The position numbers were made by a program, and so were the translations under genes. From an uncultured Eubacterium sp. (GTDB lineage: Bacteria; Bacillota; Clostridia; Lachnospirales; Lachnospiraceae): a DNA stretch of 12,901 nucleotides. The DNA lies in the NCBI RefSeq assembly GCF_934295145.1, contig NZ_CAKRAS010000070.1, positions 1-12,901 on the forward strand, written 5' to 3'. Position 1 is the stretch's first letter. Each line of letters opens with the position of its first letter. This document shows positions 6,240 through 12,899 of the stretch, piece after piece. The notes under the pieces were generated by a model, which did not search any database, was not told the origin of the DNA, and saw only the letters and a program-made list of their open reading frames with translations.

Positions 6240-7739
6240 ATGAGCGCTATCAGTTCACAGGATATTATTTCCATCCTGAAGGAAGAAATCGAGAATTACG
6301 ATTTTGAAGCGAAGGATCGGGAAATTGGTCATGTCATCTGGGTTGGTGACGGAATTGCCACTGTCTATGGAATTGACCAGGCGATGTATGGTGAGATCGT
6401 TGTCTTTGAGAACGGCGTAAAAGGTATGGTACAGGATGTCAGAAGAAATGAGATCGGTGTCATTCTGTTTGGCCGTGATACAGGGATCAAGGAAGGAACC
6501 AAAGTAACAAGAACCAAAAAGAAAGCCGGAATTCCGGTTGGAGATAAATTTGTCGGAAGAATCATCAATGCCTTGGGTGCTCCAATTGATGGTGAGGGTG
6601 ATATCGAAGAAGATGATTATCGGCCGATTGAAAATGAAGCACCGGGCATCATAGATCGTAAATCTGTCAGCGTACCAATGGAGACAGGAATCCTTTCCAT
6701 CGATTCTATGTTCCCAATCGGACGTGGACAGAGAGAGCTGATCATTGGTGACCGTCAGACAGGTAAGACATCTATTGCAACGGATGCAATGATAAACCAG
6801 AAGGGAAAAGATGTCATCTGTATTTATGTCGCAATTGGACAGAAAGCATCAACAATTGCAAAAATTGTATCCACATTGAAAAAACACGGTGCAATGGATT
6901 ATTCCATCATCGTAGCCGCAACAGCCAGTGATCCGGCTCCGTTGCAGTATATTGCACCGTATGCGGGAACAGCCATGGCAGAGTATTTTATGTATCAGGG
7001 AAAAGATGTGCTCATCGTTTATGATGATTTGTCAAAACATGCGGTAGCTTACCGTGCATTGTCCCTGTTGCTGGAGCGTTCTCCGGGACGTGAGGCTTAT
7101 CCTGGCGACGTTTTCTACCTGCATTCCAGACTGCTGGAGCGTTCCAGTCGTCTGAGTGACAAACTCGGCGGCGGTTCCATTACAGCCCTGCCGATCATTG
7201 AGACACAGGCAGGTGATGTATCCGCATACATTCCGACCAACGTAATTTCCATCACAGACGGTCAGATCTTCCTGGAGAGTAACTTATTCTTCTCCGGTAT
7301 GAGACCGGCGGTAAACGTAGGTCTGTCTGTATCCCGTGTCGGTGGTGCCGCACAGACAAAAGCGATGAAAAAGGCAGCAGGAAGTATCCGTATCGATCTG
7401 GCCCAGTATCGTGAGATGGAAGTATTTACCCAGTTCAGTTCTGACCTGGATGATGATACAAAAGAGCAGTTACAATACGGAAAAGGCCTGATGGAACTGT
7501 TAAAACAGCCACTTTGCCAGCCACTTGGGATGGCAGAGCAGGTTATTACACTGTGGACCGCTACACACAAGATTTTCCTGAATGTGGAAGTTAAAAAGAT
7601 CAAAGAGACCCAGAAGGGTATGCTGGAATATTTCAAAAATGCACATCCTGAGATCATCGAAGAGCTGAATGAAACAAAGACACTGACCGATGAACTTGGA
7701 GAGAAGATCCTCGCTGCCGCCAGGGAGTATGTAAAATAG
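6240..7739 (+). CDS. atpA: ATP synthase F1 subunit alpha
   Basis: The 499-residue non-catalytic nucleotide-binding subunit of the F1 hexamer, cytoplasmic. The P-loop GDRQTGKT is at residues 170-177, the Walker B strand VLIVYDD at 257-263, and the arginine finger that completes the neighbouring catalytic site is R366 in GLSVSRVGGA. The N-terminal beta barrel, central domain and C-terminal helical bundle are complete and of normal length. Start ATG 6240 follows GAAAGAGGTGA with an 8-nt gap. It is 47 bp after atpH and 10 bp before atpG, whose Shine-Dalgarno overlaps the TAG stop. No unusual residues were noticed. Confidence 0.98.
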   Translation: MSAISSQDIISILKEEIENYDFEAKDREIGHVIWVGDGIATVYGIDQAMYGEIVVFENGVKGMVQDVRRNEIGVILFGRDTGIKEGTKVTRTKKKAGIPVGDKFVGRIINALGAPIDGEGDIEEDDYRPIENEAPGIIDRKSVSVPMETGILSIDSMFPIGRGQRELIIGDRQTGKTSIATDAMINQKGKDVICIYVAIGQKASTIAKIVSTLKKHGAMDYSIIVAATASDPAPLQYIAPYAGTAMAEYFMYQGKDVLIVYDDLSKHAVAYRALSLLLERSPGREAYPGDVFYLHSRLLERSSRLSDKLGGGSITALPIIETQAGDVSAYIPTNVISITDGQIFLESNLFFSGMRPAVNVGLSVSRVGGAAQTKAMKKAAGSIRIDLAQYREMEVFTQFSSDLDDDTKEQLQYGKGLMELLKQPLCQPLGMAEQVITLWTATHKIFLNVEVKKIKETQKGMLEYFKNAHPEIIEELNETKTLTDELGEKILAAAREYVK

Positions 7740-7749
7740 GAGGTCTATC

Positions 7750-8631
7750 ATGGCAAGTGCTAGAGAGATACAGAGCAGAATGCAAAGTATCAAAGATACG
7801 ATGAAAATCACCAGTGCCATGTATATGATTTCTTCGTCAAAGATGCAAAAAGCAAAGAAAAGCCTGGCAGACACAGAACCGTTTTTCTTTGCACAGCAGA
7901 ATGCGGTAGCGCGTTTTGTGAAGTCCGTTCCGGACACAAACAATATCTTTTTCGGAAGAGATATTCCGGATGATCAGAAAAAGCGCGGCTATCTGGTGAT
8001 TACTGCTGACAAGGGTCTGGCAGGAGCTTATAACCACAACGTTTTGAAGCTTGCATCGGAGCAGCTGGAAAAGGGCAGACAGAACAAACTGTTTGTGGTT
8101 GGTGAGCTTGGACGACAGTATTTCATGAAAAAAGATGTAAATATTGACGGAGAATTCAGTTATACCGTGCAGAATCCAACCCTTTACAGGGCGCGTCACA
8201 TCGGTTTGCAGCTGATTGATGAATATGTACGTGAGGAACTGGATGAGGTTTATATTATCTATACAAAAATGCTCAATGCGTTCAAAATGGAAGCAGATAT
8301 GTTTCAACTGCTTCCGTTGCAGAGAGAAGAATATACACAAAAAAATCTGAAAGGATACAGTGAAAGAATGACCTTTCATCCTTCTGTGGAGTCTGTGCTG
8401 AATAGCCTGATTCCGAACGTAGTGTGTGGTTTTGTATATGGTGCACTGGTAGAATCTTATGCCAGTGAACATAATTCCAGAATGATGGCGATGCAGACTG
8501 CTACAGACAGCGCAAAGCAGATGCTCCACGATCTGGAAATTGAATACAATCGTGTGCGTCAGGCAGCGATCACTCAGGAGATCACTGAAGTTATCGCCGG
8601 TGCCAAGGCGCAGAAGAGCAAGAAAAAGTAA
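7750..8631 (+). CDS. atpG: ATP synthase F1 subunit gamma
   Basis: The 293-residue rotor shaft that turns inside the alpha/beta hexamer and contacts the c-ring with epsilon. The two diagnostic ends are present: MASAREIQSRMQSIKDTMKI at the N-terminus, continuing into TSAMYMISSSKMQKAK, and the C-terminal helix RQAAITQEITEVIAGA. The middle Rossmann-like part contains ADKGLAGAYNHNVLK. Start ATG 7750 has AGGAGG 8 nt upstream, overlapping the atpA stop. The gap to atpD is 15 bp. Length is normal for Firmicutes. Confidence 0.97.
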   Translation: MASAREIQSRMQSIKDTMKITSAMYMISSSKMQKAKKSLADTEPFFFAQQNAVARFVKSVPDTNNIFFGRDIPDDQKKRGYLVITADKGLAGAYNHNVLKLASEQLEKGRQNKLFVVGELGRQYFMKKDVNIDGEFSYTVQNPTLYRARHIGLQLIDEYVREELDEVYIIYTKMLNAFKMEADMFQLLPLQREEYTQKNLKGYSERMTFHPSVESVLNSLIPNVVCGFVYGALVESYASEHNSRMMAMQTATDSAKQMLHDLEIEYNRVRQAAITQEITEVIAGAKAQKSKKK

Positions 8632-8646
8632 GAGAGGTGAAGCGAT

Positions 8647-10038
8647 ATGAATAAAGGAAAAATCGTTCAGGTCATGGGACCTGTTGTAGACGTAGAGTTT
8701 TCCGACCATAACCTTCCATGCATCAAAGATGCACTCGAAGTTGATAATAATGGGAAAAAATGTGTCATGGAAGTGGCACAGCATATTGGAAATGATACCG
8801 TAAGATGTATCATGCTTGCTTCCAGTGAAGGGCTTCATCGTGATATGGAAGTAACAGCAACCGGTGCCGGTATTACGGTTCCGGTAGGAAAAGCAACGCT
8901 GGGACGACTGTTCAATGTTCTGGGTGAGGCAATTGATGATGGAAAACCGGTGGAGGCAAAAGAAAACTGGTGTATCCACAGAGAGCCGCCATCATTTGAA
9001 GATCAGAGTCCGGTTGTTGAAGTTCTGGAGACTGGTATCAAAGTTATTGATCTTCTGGCTCCATATGCCAAAGGTGGTAAGATTGGTCTGTTCGGTGGTG
9101 CCGGTGTAGGAAAAACAGTCCTGATCCAGGAGCTGATCCGAAATATTGCAACAGAGCATGGTGGATATTCTATTTTTACCGGTGTCGGAGAGCGTTCCCG
9201 TGAGGGTAATGATCTCTGGACAGAGATGAAAGAATCCGGTGTTCTGGAGAAAACAGCCTTAGTGTTTGGACAGATGAATGAGCCGCCTGGAGCACGTATG
9301 CGTGTGGCTGAAACAGGCCTGACCATGGCAGAGTATTTCCGTGATAAAGAACATCAGGATGTATTGTTATTTATCGATAATATTTTCCGTTATGTACAGG
9401 CAGGTTCTGAAGTTTCCGCACTGCTTGGACGTATGCCTTCTGCGGTAGGTTATCAGCCGACACTGGCAAATGAAGTCGGTGAATTACAGGAGCGTATCGC
9501 TTCCACAAAAGAAGGTTCTGTTACATCTGTGCAGGCGATTTATGTGCCGGCGGATGACTTGACTGACCCGGCTCCGGCAACCACATTTGCCCATCTGGAT
9601 GCAACAACGGTACTTTCCAGAAAAATCGTTGAGCAGGGTATTTATCCGGCTGTTGATCCGCTGGAGTCTAACTCACGTATTCTGGAGCCGGATATCGTCG
9701 GTGAGGAACATTATGAGGTCGCACGCCGTGTACAGGAAATTCTGCAAAGTTACAAAGAGTTACAGGATATTATCGCAATCCTTGGTATGGAAGAACTTTC
9801 AGAGGAGGATAAGATCACTGTATACCGTGCAAGAAAAATTCAGCGTTTCCTGTCACAGCCGTTCCATGTAGCTGAGACATTTACCGGAATCCCAGGTAAA
9901 TACGTACCGTTGGAAGAGACAGTCAAAGGTTTCAGGAAGATCATTGATGGTGAGATGGATGAGTATCCGGAATGGGCATTTTTCAATGTGGGAACCATTG
10001 ACGATGTCATAGAAAAAGCAAAGAACGGAAATCATTAG
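8647..10038 (+). CDS. atpD: ATP synthase F1 subunit beta (catalytic)
   Basis: The 463-residue catalytic subunit that makes or hydrolyses ATP. The P-loop GGAGVGKT is at 150-157, the catalytic glutamate E182 lies in GERSREG, and the Walker B aspartate D244 in VLLFIDNIFR. The DELSEED region, the lever contacting gamma, reads MEELSEEDK here. The catalytic-domain loop AGSEVSALLGRMPSAVGYQP is canonical; the preceding RYVQ replaces the common RFTQ, a conservative difference. Start ATG 8647 follows GAGAGGTGA by a few nt. All residues needed for activity are present, and atpC follows after 12 bp. Confidence 0.98.
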   Translation: MNKGKIVQVMGPVVDVEFSDHNLPCIKDALEVDNNGKKCVMEVAQHIGNDTVRCIMLASSEGLHRDMEVTATGAGITVPVGKATLGRLFNVLGEAIDDGKPVEAKENWCIHREPPSFEDQSPVVEVLETGIKVIDLLAPYAKGGKIGLFGGAGVGKTVLIQELIRNIATEHGGYSIFTGVGERSREGNDLWTEMKESGVLEKTALVFGQMNEPPGARMRVAETGLTMAEYFRDKEHQDVLLFIDNIFRYVQAGSEVSALLGRMPSAVGYQPTLANEVGELQERIASTKEGSVTSVQAIYVPADDLTDPAPATTFAHLDATTVLSRKIVEQGIYPAVDPLESNSRILEPDIVGEEHYEVARRVQEILQSYKELQDIIAILGMEELSEEDKITVYRARKIQRFLSQPFHVAETFTGIPGKYVPLEETVKGFRKIIDGEMDEYPEWAFFNVGTIDDVIEKAKNGNH

Positions 10039-10050
10039 TGAGGTGTGACA

Positions 10051-10464
10051 ATGAGTACATTTCATTTAAAAATTATCGCATATGATAAGATTTTTTATGA
10101 TGCTGAGGCAGAATCAGTTGTATTACCTGCAATTGATGGTGAAGTTCAGCTCCTGAAAAATCATGAGGAATGTGTCGTTGCATTGAAAACGGGTGAGGTT
10201 CGTATCGGAACACCGGAAGGTGAAATGATTCCAGCAGTTTGCGGAAGTGGCTTTGCAGAAGTTACTTCTGACAATCAGGTGGAAATTCTGGTGGATACAA
10301 TTGAACGTCCGGAGGAGATCGATGTACGTCGTGCAAAAGAGGCAAAAGAGCGTGCGGAAGAACGATTGCTTCAGCATAAGAGCCGGATGGAGTATTATCG
10401 CAATACAGCATCACTGGCAAGAGCGATGGCACGTTTGAAAGAAGCAAATAAATATCGCCACTAG
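10051..10464 (+). CDS. atpC: ATP synthase F1 subunit epsilon
   Basis: A 137-residue central-stalk subunit that couples gamma to the c-ring and can inhibit ATP hydrolysis. The N-terminal beta sandwich (FHLKIIAYDKIFYD… LPAIDGEVQLLKNHE) and the C-terminal two-helix part (RAKEAKERAEERLLQHKS … ARAMARLKEANKY) are both present, so the regulatory helices are intact. The start ATG 10051 is chosen because GAGGTG ends 5 nt upstream; an in-frame GTG at 10045 overlaps that site. It is the last gene of the operon. No simple terminator follows at once; the long inverted repeat at 10478 and the terminator at 10761 come next. Confidence 0.95.
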   Translation: MSTFHLKIIAYDKIFYDAEAESVVLPAIDGEVQLLKNHEECVVALKTGEVRIGTPEGEMIPAVCGSGFAEVTSDNQVEILVDTIERPEEIDVRRAKEAKERAEERLLQHKSRMEYYRNTASLARAMARLKEANKYRH

Positions 10465-10477
10465 GTGTGGTGAAAAG

Positions 10478-10670
10478 AACAAACTGAAAATGAAATCCAG
10501 ACAGACACGGATGATTTTTTACCTCCGTTGTGCCGCTTATCTCCGCCTCCTTCCGTGAACTCGGCTGCAAAATCAGCAGCCTCAGACACACTCACGGAGG
10601 CGGGCTATGCTCACTTCGGTAACGAAAATCACCCTATCGTCTTGTCTTGGATTTCATTTTCAGTTTTGTT
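10478..10670. repeat. ~193-bp imperfect inverted-repeat element (MITE-like or long RNA hairpin)
   Basis: The outer arms, 10478-10499 and 10648-10670, are near-perfect inverted repeats (AACAAA-CTGAAAATGAAATCCA-type, one extra A on the right; 19 bp match without a gap). Further in, GACAGAC…GATTTT…TACC (10500-10523) pairs imperfectly with 10618-10647, CCGTGA (10553-10558) with TCACGG (10592-10597), and GGCTGC (10563-10568) with GCAGCC (10576-10581) around a 7-nt loop. The dyad centre of the outer arms and of the apical stem agree to within 2 bp, so the whole stretch is one folded unit. It has no coding frame I trust. I see no clear target-site duplication. It starts 13 bp after the atpC stop. 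Confidence 0.75.
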
Positions 10671-10756
10671 CCATTTATACGGTGGCTCCAGCCGTGCGTG
10701 CACATAAGTAATGTTAAAACATTCGTTTGTTTGTACGCAAAAATAATATGAATGAA

Positions 10757-10823
10757 ATAAAACCCCCGAAGCTGGCACTTCGAGGGTTTTTGTATTCTAA
10801 TGGAATACATACTTTTCTTACTC
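10757..10823 (-). ncRNA. Predicted ~67-nt antisense antitoxin RNA
   Basis: A leftward promoter (10830-10858) predicts a start near 10823 and a strong terminator ends the RNA near 10757. The 5' half contains the exact complement of CTAATGGAATACATACTT (10797-10814), the sequence that spans the start codon of the 31-aa peptide gene at 10952-10969. After a 4-nt gap six more bases (TTCTTA) also match. The 3' half is the terminator stem with loop UGCCAG, complementary to the loop CUGGCA of the peptide mRNA terminator. It is therefore likely to block translation of that mRNA, as antitoxin RNAs of type I systems do. No transcript evidence is available. Confidence 0.6.
10761..10792. terminator. Bidirectional intrinsic terminator with CTGGCA loop
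   Basis: ACCCCCGAAG pairs with CTTCGAGGGT around the loop CTGGCA (10772-10777), with one C/A mismatch. TTTTTG follows on the plus strand and TTTTATTT on the minus strand, so it can stop the atp operon from the left and the small antisense RNA from the right. Confidence 0.85.
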
Positions 10824-10829
10824 ACCACT

Positions 10830-10858
10830 ATAATAAACCTTTCCTTTGAAAAAATCAA
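10830..10858 (-). promoter_or_regulatory. Leftward sigma-70 promoter of the antisense RNA
   Basis: On the minus strand TTGATT (10858-10853) and TATTAT (10835-10830) are 17 bp apart; the predicted start is about 10823. The same -10 hexamer and spacing are used by the divergent peptide promoter. Confidence 0.65.
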
Positions 10859-10882
10859 TATCTAAATGAACAATATTTTCAG

Positions 10883-10911
10883 TTGAATCGAACAAAGTTT
10901 CGTGCTATTAT
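10883..10911 (+). promoter_or_regulatory. Rightward sigma-70 promoter of the small peptide gene
   Basis: TTGAAT (10883-10888) and TATTAT (10906-10911) are 17 bp apart. The predicted start near 10918 gives a 5' leader of about 37 nt that folds over the ribosome binding site. Confidence 0.65.
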
Positions 10912-10925
10912 GTTATTGCTGTCGA

Positions 10926-10945
10926 CTCTTTCCAGTAGGAAGGAG
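10926..10945 (+). promoter_or_regulatory. 5' hairpin sequestering the peptide Shine-Dalgarno
   Basis: CTCTTTCC (10926-10933) pairs with GGAAGGAG (10938-10945), one G-T pair, closing a 4-nt loop AGTA. The right arm is most of the Shine-Dalgarno AGGAAGGAGGTGA, so translation should be weak unless the stem opens. Confidence 0.65.
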
Positions 10946-10954
10946 GTGAGCCTA

Positions 10955-11050
10955 ATGGAATACATACTTGCTTTTCTTATCTCTGTATTGGCATCTATAG
11001 CGGGTTATTATATTTGCAAATGGTTAGACAGAGACAAACGGCAGCACTAG
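10955..11050 (+). CDS. 31-aa single-span membrane peptide, candidate type I toxin (Fst/Ldr-like)
   Basis: The frame runs from ATG 10955 to TAG 11048-11050. The product starts MEYILAFLISVLASIAGYYI, one membrane span of about 20 residues, then CKWLDRDKR, a short charged tail with the W-L-D-R/K pattern common in Fst/Ldr-type toxic peptides. It has a full Shine-Dalgarno (GGAGGTGA) 8 nt upstream, but this is buried in a hairpin. It has its own promoter and terminator, and the start region is duplicated in the antisense RNA. These facts fit a toxin that damages the cytoplasmic membrane when the antitoxin RNA is lost. Peptides of this look are common in Clostridia, usually unannotated; toxicity is not shown by the sequence. 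It could also be a harmless small membrane protein under RNA control. Confidence 0.75.
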   Translation: MEYILAFLISVLASIAGYYICKWLDRDKRQH

Positions 11051-11081
11051 CCTGACGGTGTAGTTCTCCGGAATGAACTTT

Positions 11082-11116
11082 AGAACTCTGGAAACTGGCA
11101 TTTTCAGAGTTCTTTT
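11082..11116 (+). terminator. Intrinsic terminator of the peptide mRNA, CTGGCA loop
   Basis: AGAACTCTG (11082-11090) pairs with CAGAGTTCT (11105-11113), extended by GAAA/TTTT, around the loop CTGGCA (11095-11100); TTTTAAAT follows. A smaller hairpin AGTTC…GAACT lies just before at 11062-11079. The loop is identical to that of the terminator at 10761 read on the plus strand. Confidence 0.85.
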
Positions 11117-11155
11117 AAATACATGTATTGTACTGGTAAATTATGAAAATCAATT

Positions 11156-11827
11156 TTATAAATTATCAAATCCAATATAAACTTGATAGTATTCGCCCAA
11201 GGTGTCCCGGCCGTATTTGTATACGGAATAAAACGGAGCATGATAGATGACAGTTTCATCGCTGTATTCTACGGAATAGGCGAATCGTGGTGCCTGCCGG
11301 ATATAGCATACACTGGCGAAGTCCAGCCAGATCATGCCAAACAGGATCGCAATAAAAATAATTATAGATTTCACTAATTTGCTTTTTTTGAGTAACTGGA
11401 AGATTCCAATGGTTACGATAATGGCTCCTAAAATGGCAAATTTTGCTGCCCAGCCGCTTTCACTTGGAAATACGGTAAATCCGGATAAAATCAGGAAGCA
11501 TCCGAATGCTGACAGGATATATCCGGTCAGTTTTTTCATTTGTATATGTTTGTCTTCTGTGGCATATTGTGCCGCTTTCATTAAAGTGTCTTTCATTTCT
11601 ACATTCATATTCTCGCTTTTCCTTTCTCCGTCGATGATTTCGCAGATATCAATATCATAAAAATCTGCAAGTTCAACTAATATAGACAGATCTGGTAAAT
11701 TCGTTCCGGTTTCCCAGCGGGATACGGTTCGGTCAGATACGTTGAGCTGTTCTGCAAGCTGACTTTGTGTAAGTGTTTTTTCTTTTCTGAGTTCTTTTAA
11801 AAAAAGACCGATCTTTTTCTGATCCAT
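11156..11827 (-). CDS. XRE-family regulator with C-terminal membrane domain
   Basis: A 223-residue protein. Residues 6-60 form a Cro/C1-type helix-turn-helix (LKELRKEKTLTQSQLAEQLN … SDRTVSRWETGTNLPDLSIL). After a linker come three hydrophobic spans (about 101-120, 127-146, 152-172) and a tail of some 50 residues rich in tyrosine (FYSVYKYGRDTLGEYY). With the DNA-binding part inside, an odd number of spans puts the tail outside, so this may be a membrane-held regulator that senses an outside signal; that role is inference. Start ATG 11827 is chosen because a longer frame to 11893 has no support and AAAGGAGG lies just upstream, though with a long 13-nt gap. Its target is unknown; near-identical ATACAGT repeats upstream suggest self-control. 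Confidence 0.85.
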   Translation of the reverse strand: MDQKKIGLFLKELRKEKTLTQSQLAEQLNVSDRTVSRWETGTNLPDLSILVELADFYDIDICEIIDGERKSENMNVEMKDTLMKAAQYATEDKHIQMKKLTGYILSAFGCFLILSGFTVFPSESGWAAKFAILGAIIVTIGIFQLLKKSKLVKSIIIFIAILFGMIWLDFASVCYIRQAPRFAYSVEYSDETVIYHAPFYSVYKYGRDTLGEYYQVYIGFDNL

Positions 11828-11917
11828 GTTGTTGCTTTTGCCTCCTTTCAGGAAAAACCATAACAAAAAGTGCGTGAAATCACCACGACACAAAGCGAGA
11901 GTTAACGTAAATGGTAA

Positions 11918-11964
11918 ATACAGTATGTGTGTCTAATACATAAAGTGCTATATACAGTGTATGT
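11918..11964. promoter_or_regulatory. Repeated operator-like sequence between the two regulator genes
   Basis: ATACAGTATGTGT (11918-11930) and ATACAGTGTATGT (11952-11964) are near-identical direct repeats 34 bp apart; the second contains the palindrome ATACA-G-TGTAT. They lie in the 166-bp gap ahead of the XRE gene. I see no clear -35/-10 pair. They may be sites for the XRE regulator; this is a guess from position. Confidence 0.4.
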
Positions 11965-11993
11965 ATTGCAAAAAAATATAGGATCACAGAAAA

Positions 11994-12899
11994 TTATGTT
12001 TGCTGTGCTGTGCGATAGCTTCGTGCGGACATGCCATTTTCCTGCTTGAAAACCCGACAGAAATAGTTGTAGTCGGAAAATCCGCATTGTTCGGAAATGG
12101 TAGAAATTGGTAAATTTGTTTTGGTTAATAGTGTCTGCGCATGCTGCAGGCGCATTTTTTTTATATATTTTGCGATGCTGCAATGTAAAAATTCTTCTGA
12201 ATATTCGTAGAGTTTGCGGCGGCTCAGATGCAAGTGTTCGCAAAGGCGGTCTACGGATAGATCTTCGGTCAGGTGGTTCAGAATATAAGTGTTGATGTTT
12301 TGTTCAAACTGTTGTTTTTCGATGGAAATCAGTTTTTTGTACAGGATGGAGGAAATACATGCTTCCATGATGCTTGCGGCGGCGTGAATCTGCGTGTCGG
12401 AGATACAGGGGATTGCGTTGGCATATTGTTTCCAATTGTCATATTCGACGAATTTGTTTGCTTCGTTTGTATCGGGTGAGGTTGAGTTAGCAATATTGGT
12501 TTCTGTGGTACTCAGGTGATATTTATGTAATGCATGTTCAATTAGTGACTGTAACTGCTTCGGGGAGTTTGCATTTGCAACCTGCCCCATCATAAGGTAG
12601 CCGATGGTAAATCCGTCGCTGACGATGGGGGCGGTGGCTTCGATCAAACCGGCATGACATTTGTAAATGACACATTCGCCGGATGCTTTTGCTGCTTCAA
12701 AGGAAGCACGGTCGGAAACGTCACAGAGGGCGGCTCCTTCCGGGGAAGTTTTGATATAATGGCAGAAACAGTTTTCTTTTGTCGGATAACTGAGGATCCA
12801 TTCTCCTTCGGGATCGTAGAGGGTCAGTGTCAACTTTGTTAAGTCGTGGAAGTCCTGTAGAAGTTGATGCAGTTCTTTTTCATTATAGTTTAGTTTCAT
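11994..12899 (-). CDS. PocR-sensor AraC-family transcriptional activator
   Basis: A complete 301-residue cytoplasmic regulator. The N-terminal part is a PocR ligand-binding domain: it has FCHYI (45-49), a cysteine at 59, the hallmark YKCHAGLIEATAPI (79-92) and IGYLMMGQV (99-107). PocR domains are thought to sense small molecules such as diols and related ligands in carbon-source pathways. Residues about 205-300 are the AraC double helix-turn-helix (LSVDRLCEHLHLSRRKLYEY, then ISTISEQCGFSDYNYFCRVF and the FKQENGMSARSYR end). A polar linker at about 130-150 (TTETNIANSTSPDTNEAN) separates sensor from effector. ATG at 12899 is at the very edge, so its ribosome site and promoter are outside the window. 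The regulated genes are not in view. Confidence 0.92.
   Translation of the reverse strand: MKLNYNEKELHQLLQDFHDLTKLTLTLYDPEGEWILSYPTKENCFCHYIKTSPEGAALCDVSDRASFEAAKASGECVIYKCHAGLIEATAPIVSDGFTIGYLMMGQVANANSPKQLQSLIEHALHKYHLSTTETNIANSTSPDTNEANKFVEYDNWKQYANAIPCISDTQIHAAASIMEACISSILYKKLISIEKQQFEQNINTYILNHLTEDLSVDRLCEHLHLSRRKLYEYSEEFLHCSIAKYIKKMRLQHAQTLLTKTNLPISTISEQCGFSDYNYFCRVFKQENGMSARSYRTAQQT

Larger units (their letters stand above)
10797..10969 (+). repeat. 18-bp direct repeat linking the antisense RNA to the peptide start
   Basis: CTAATGGAATACATACTT occurs at 10797-10814 and again at 10952-10969, 155 bp apart in the same orientation. The second copy contains the ATG of the small peptide gene. 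The first lacks a ribosome site and lies within the leftward RNA. After a 4-base indel (GCTT) TTCTTA is shared too (10815-10820, 10974-10979). Confidence 0.95.

Noticed and set aside
7837..8979. Long open frame of 380 codons on the minus strand
   Set aside because: It lies wholly antisense to atpG and atpD, whose identity is certain, and has no ribosome site; its residue content is typical of a shadow frame.
10045..10050. GTG start for atpC
   Set aside because: The GTG overlaps the GAGGTG that serves as ribosome site for ATG 10051.
10262..10591. Minus-strand frame of 109 codons over atpC and the inverted repeat
   Set aside because: It runs antisense to atpC and through the palindromic element, with no ribosome site or recognisable domain.
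10799..10867. Second short peptide starting in the first copy of the direct repeat
   Set aside because: ATG 10800 opens a 21-codon frame, but it has no ribosome site, lies just after a terminator and loses the membrane-span pattern after the repeat.
11828..11893. N-terminal extension of the XRE regulator
   Set aside because: It would run through the Shine-Dalgarno region AAAGGAGG and adds 22 residues before a complete helix-turn-helix.
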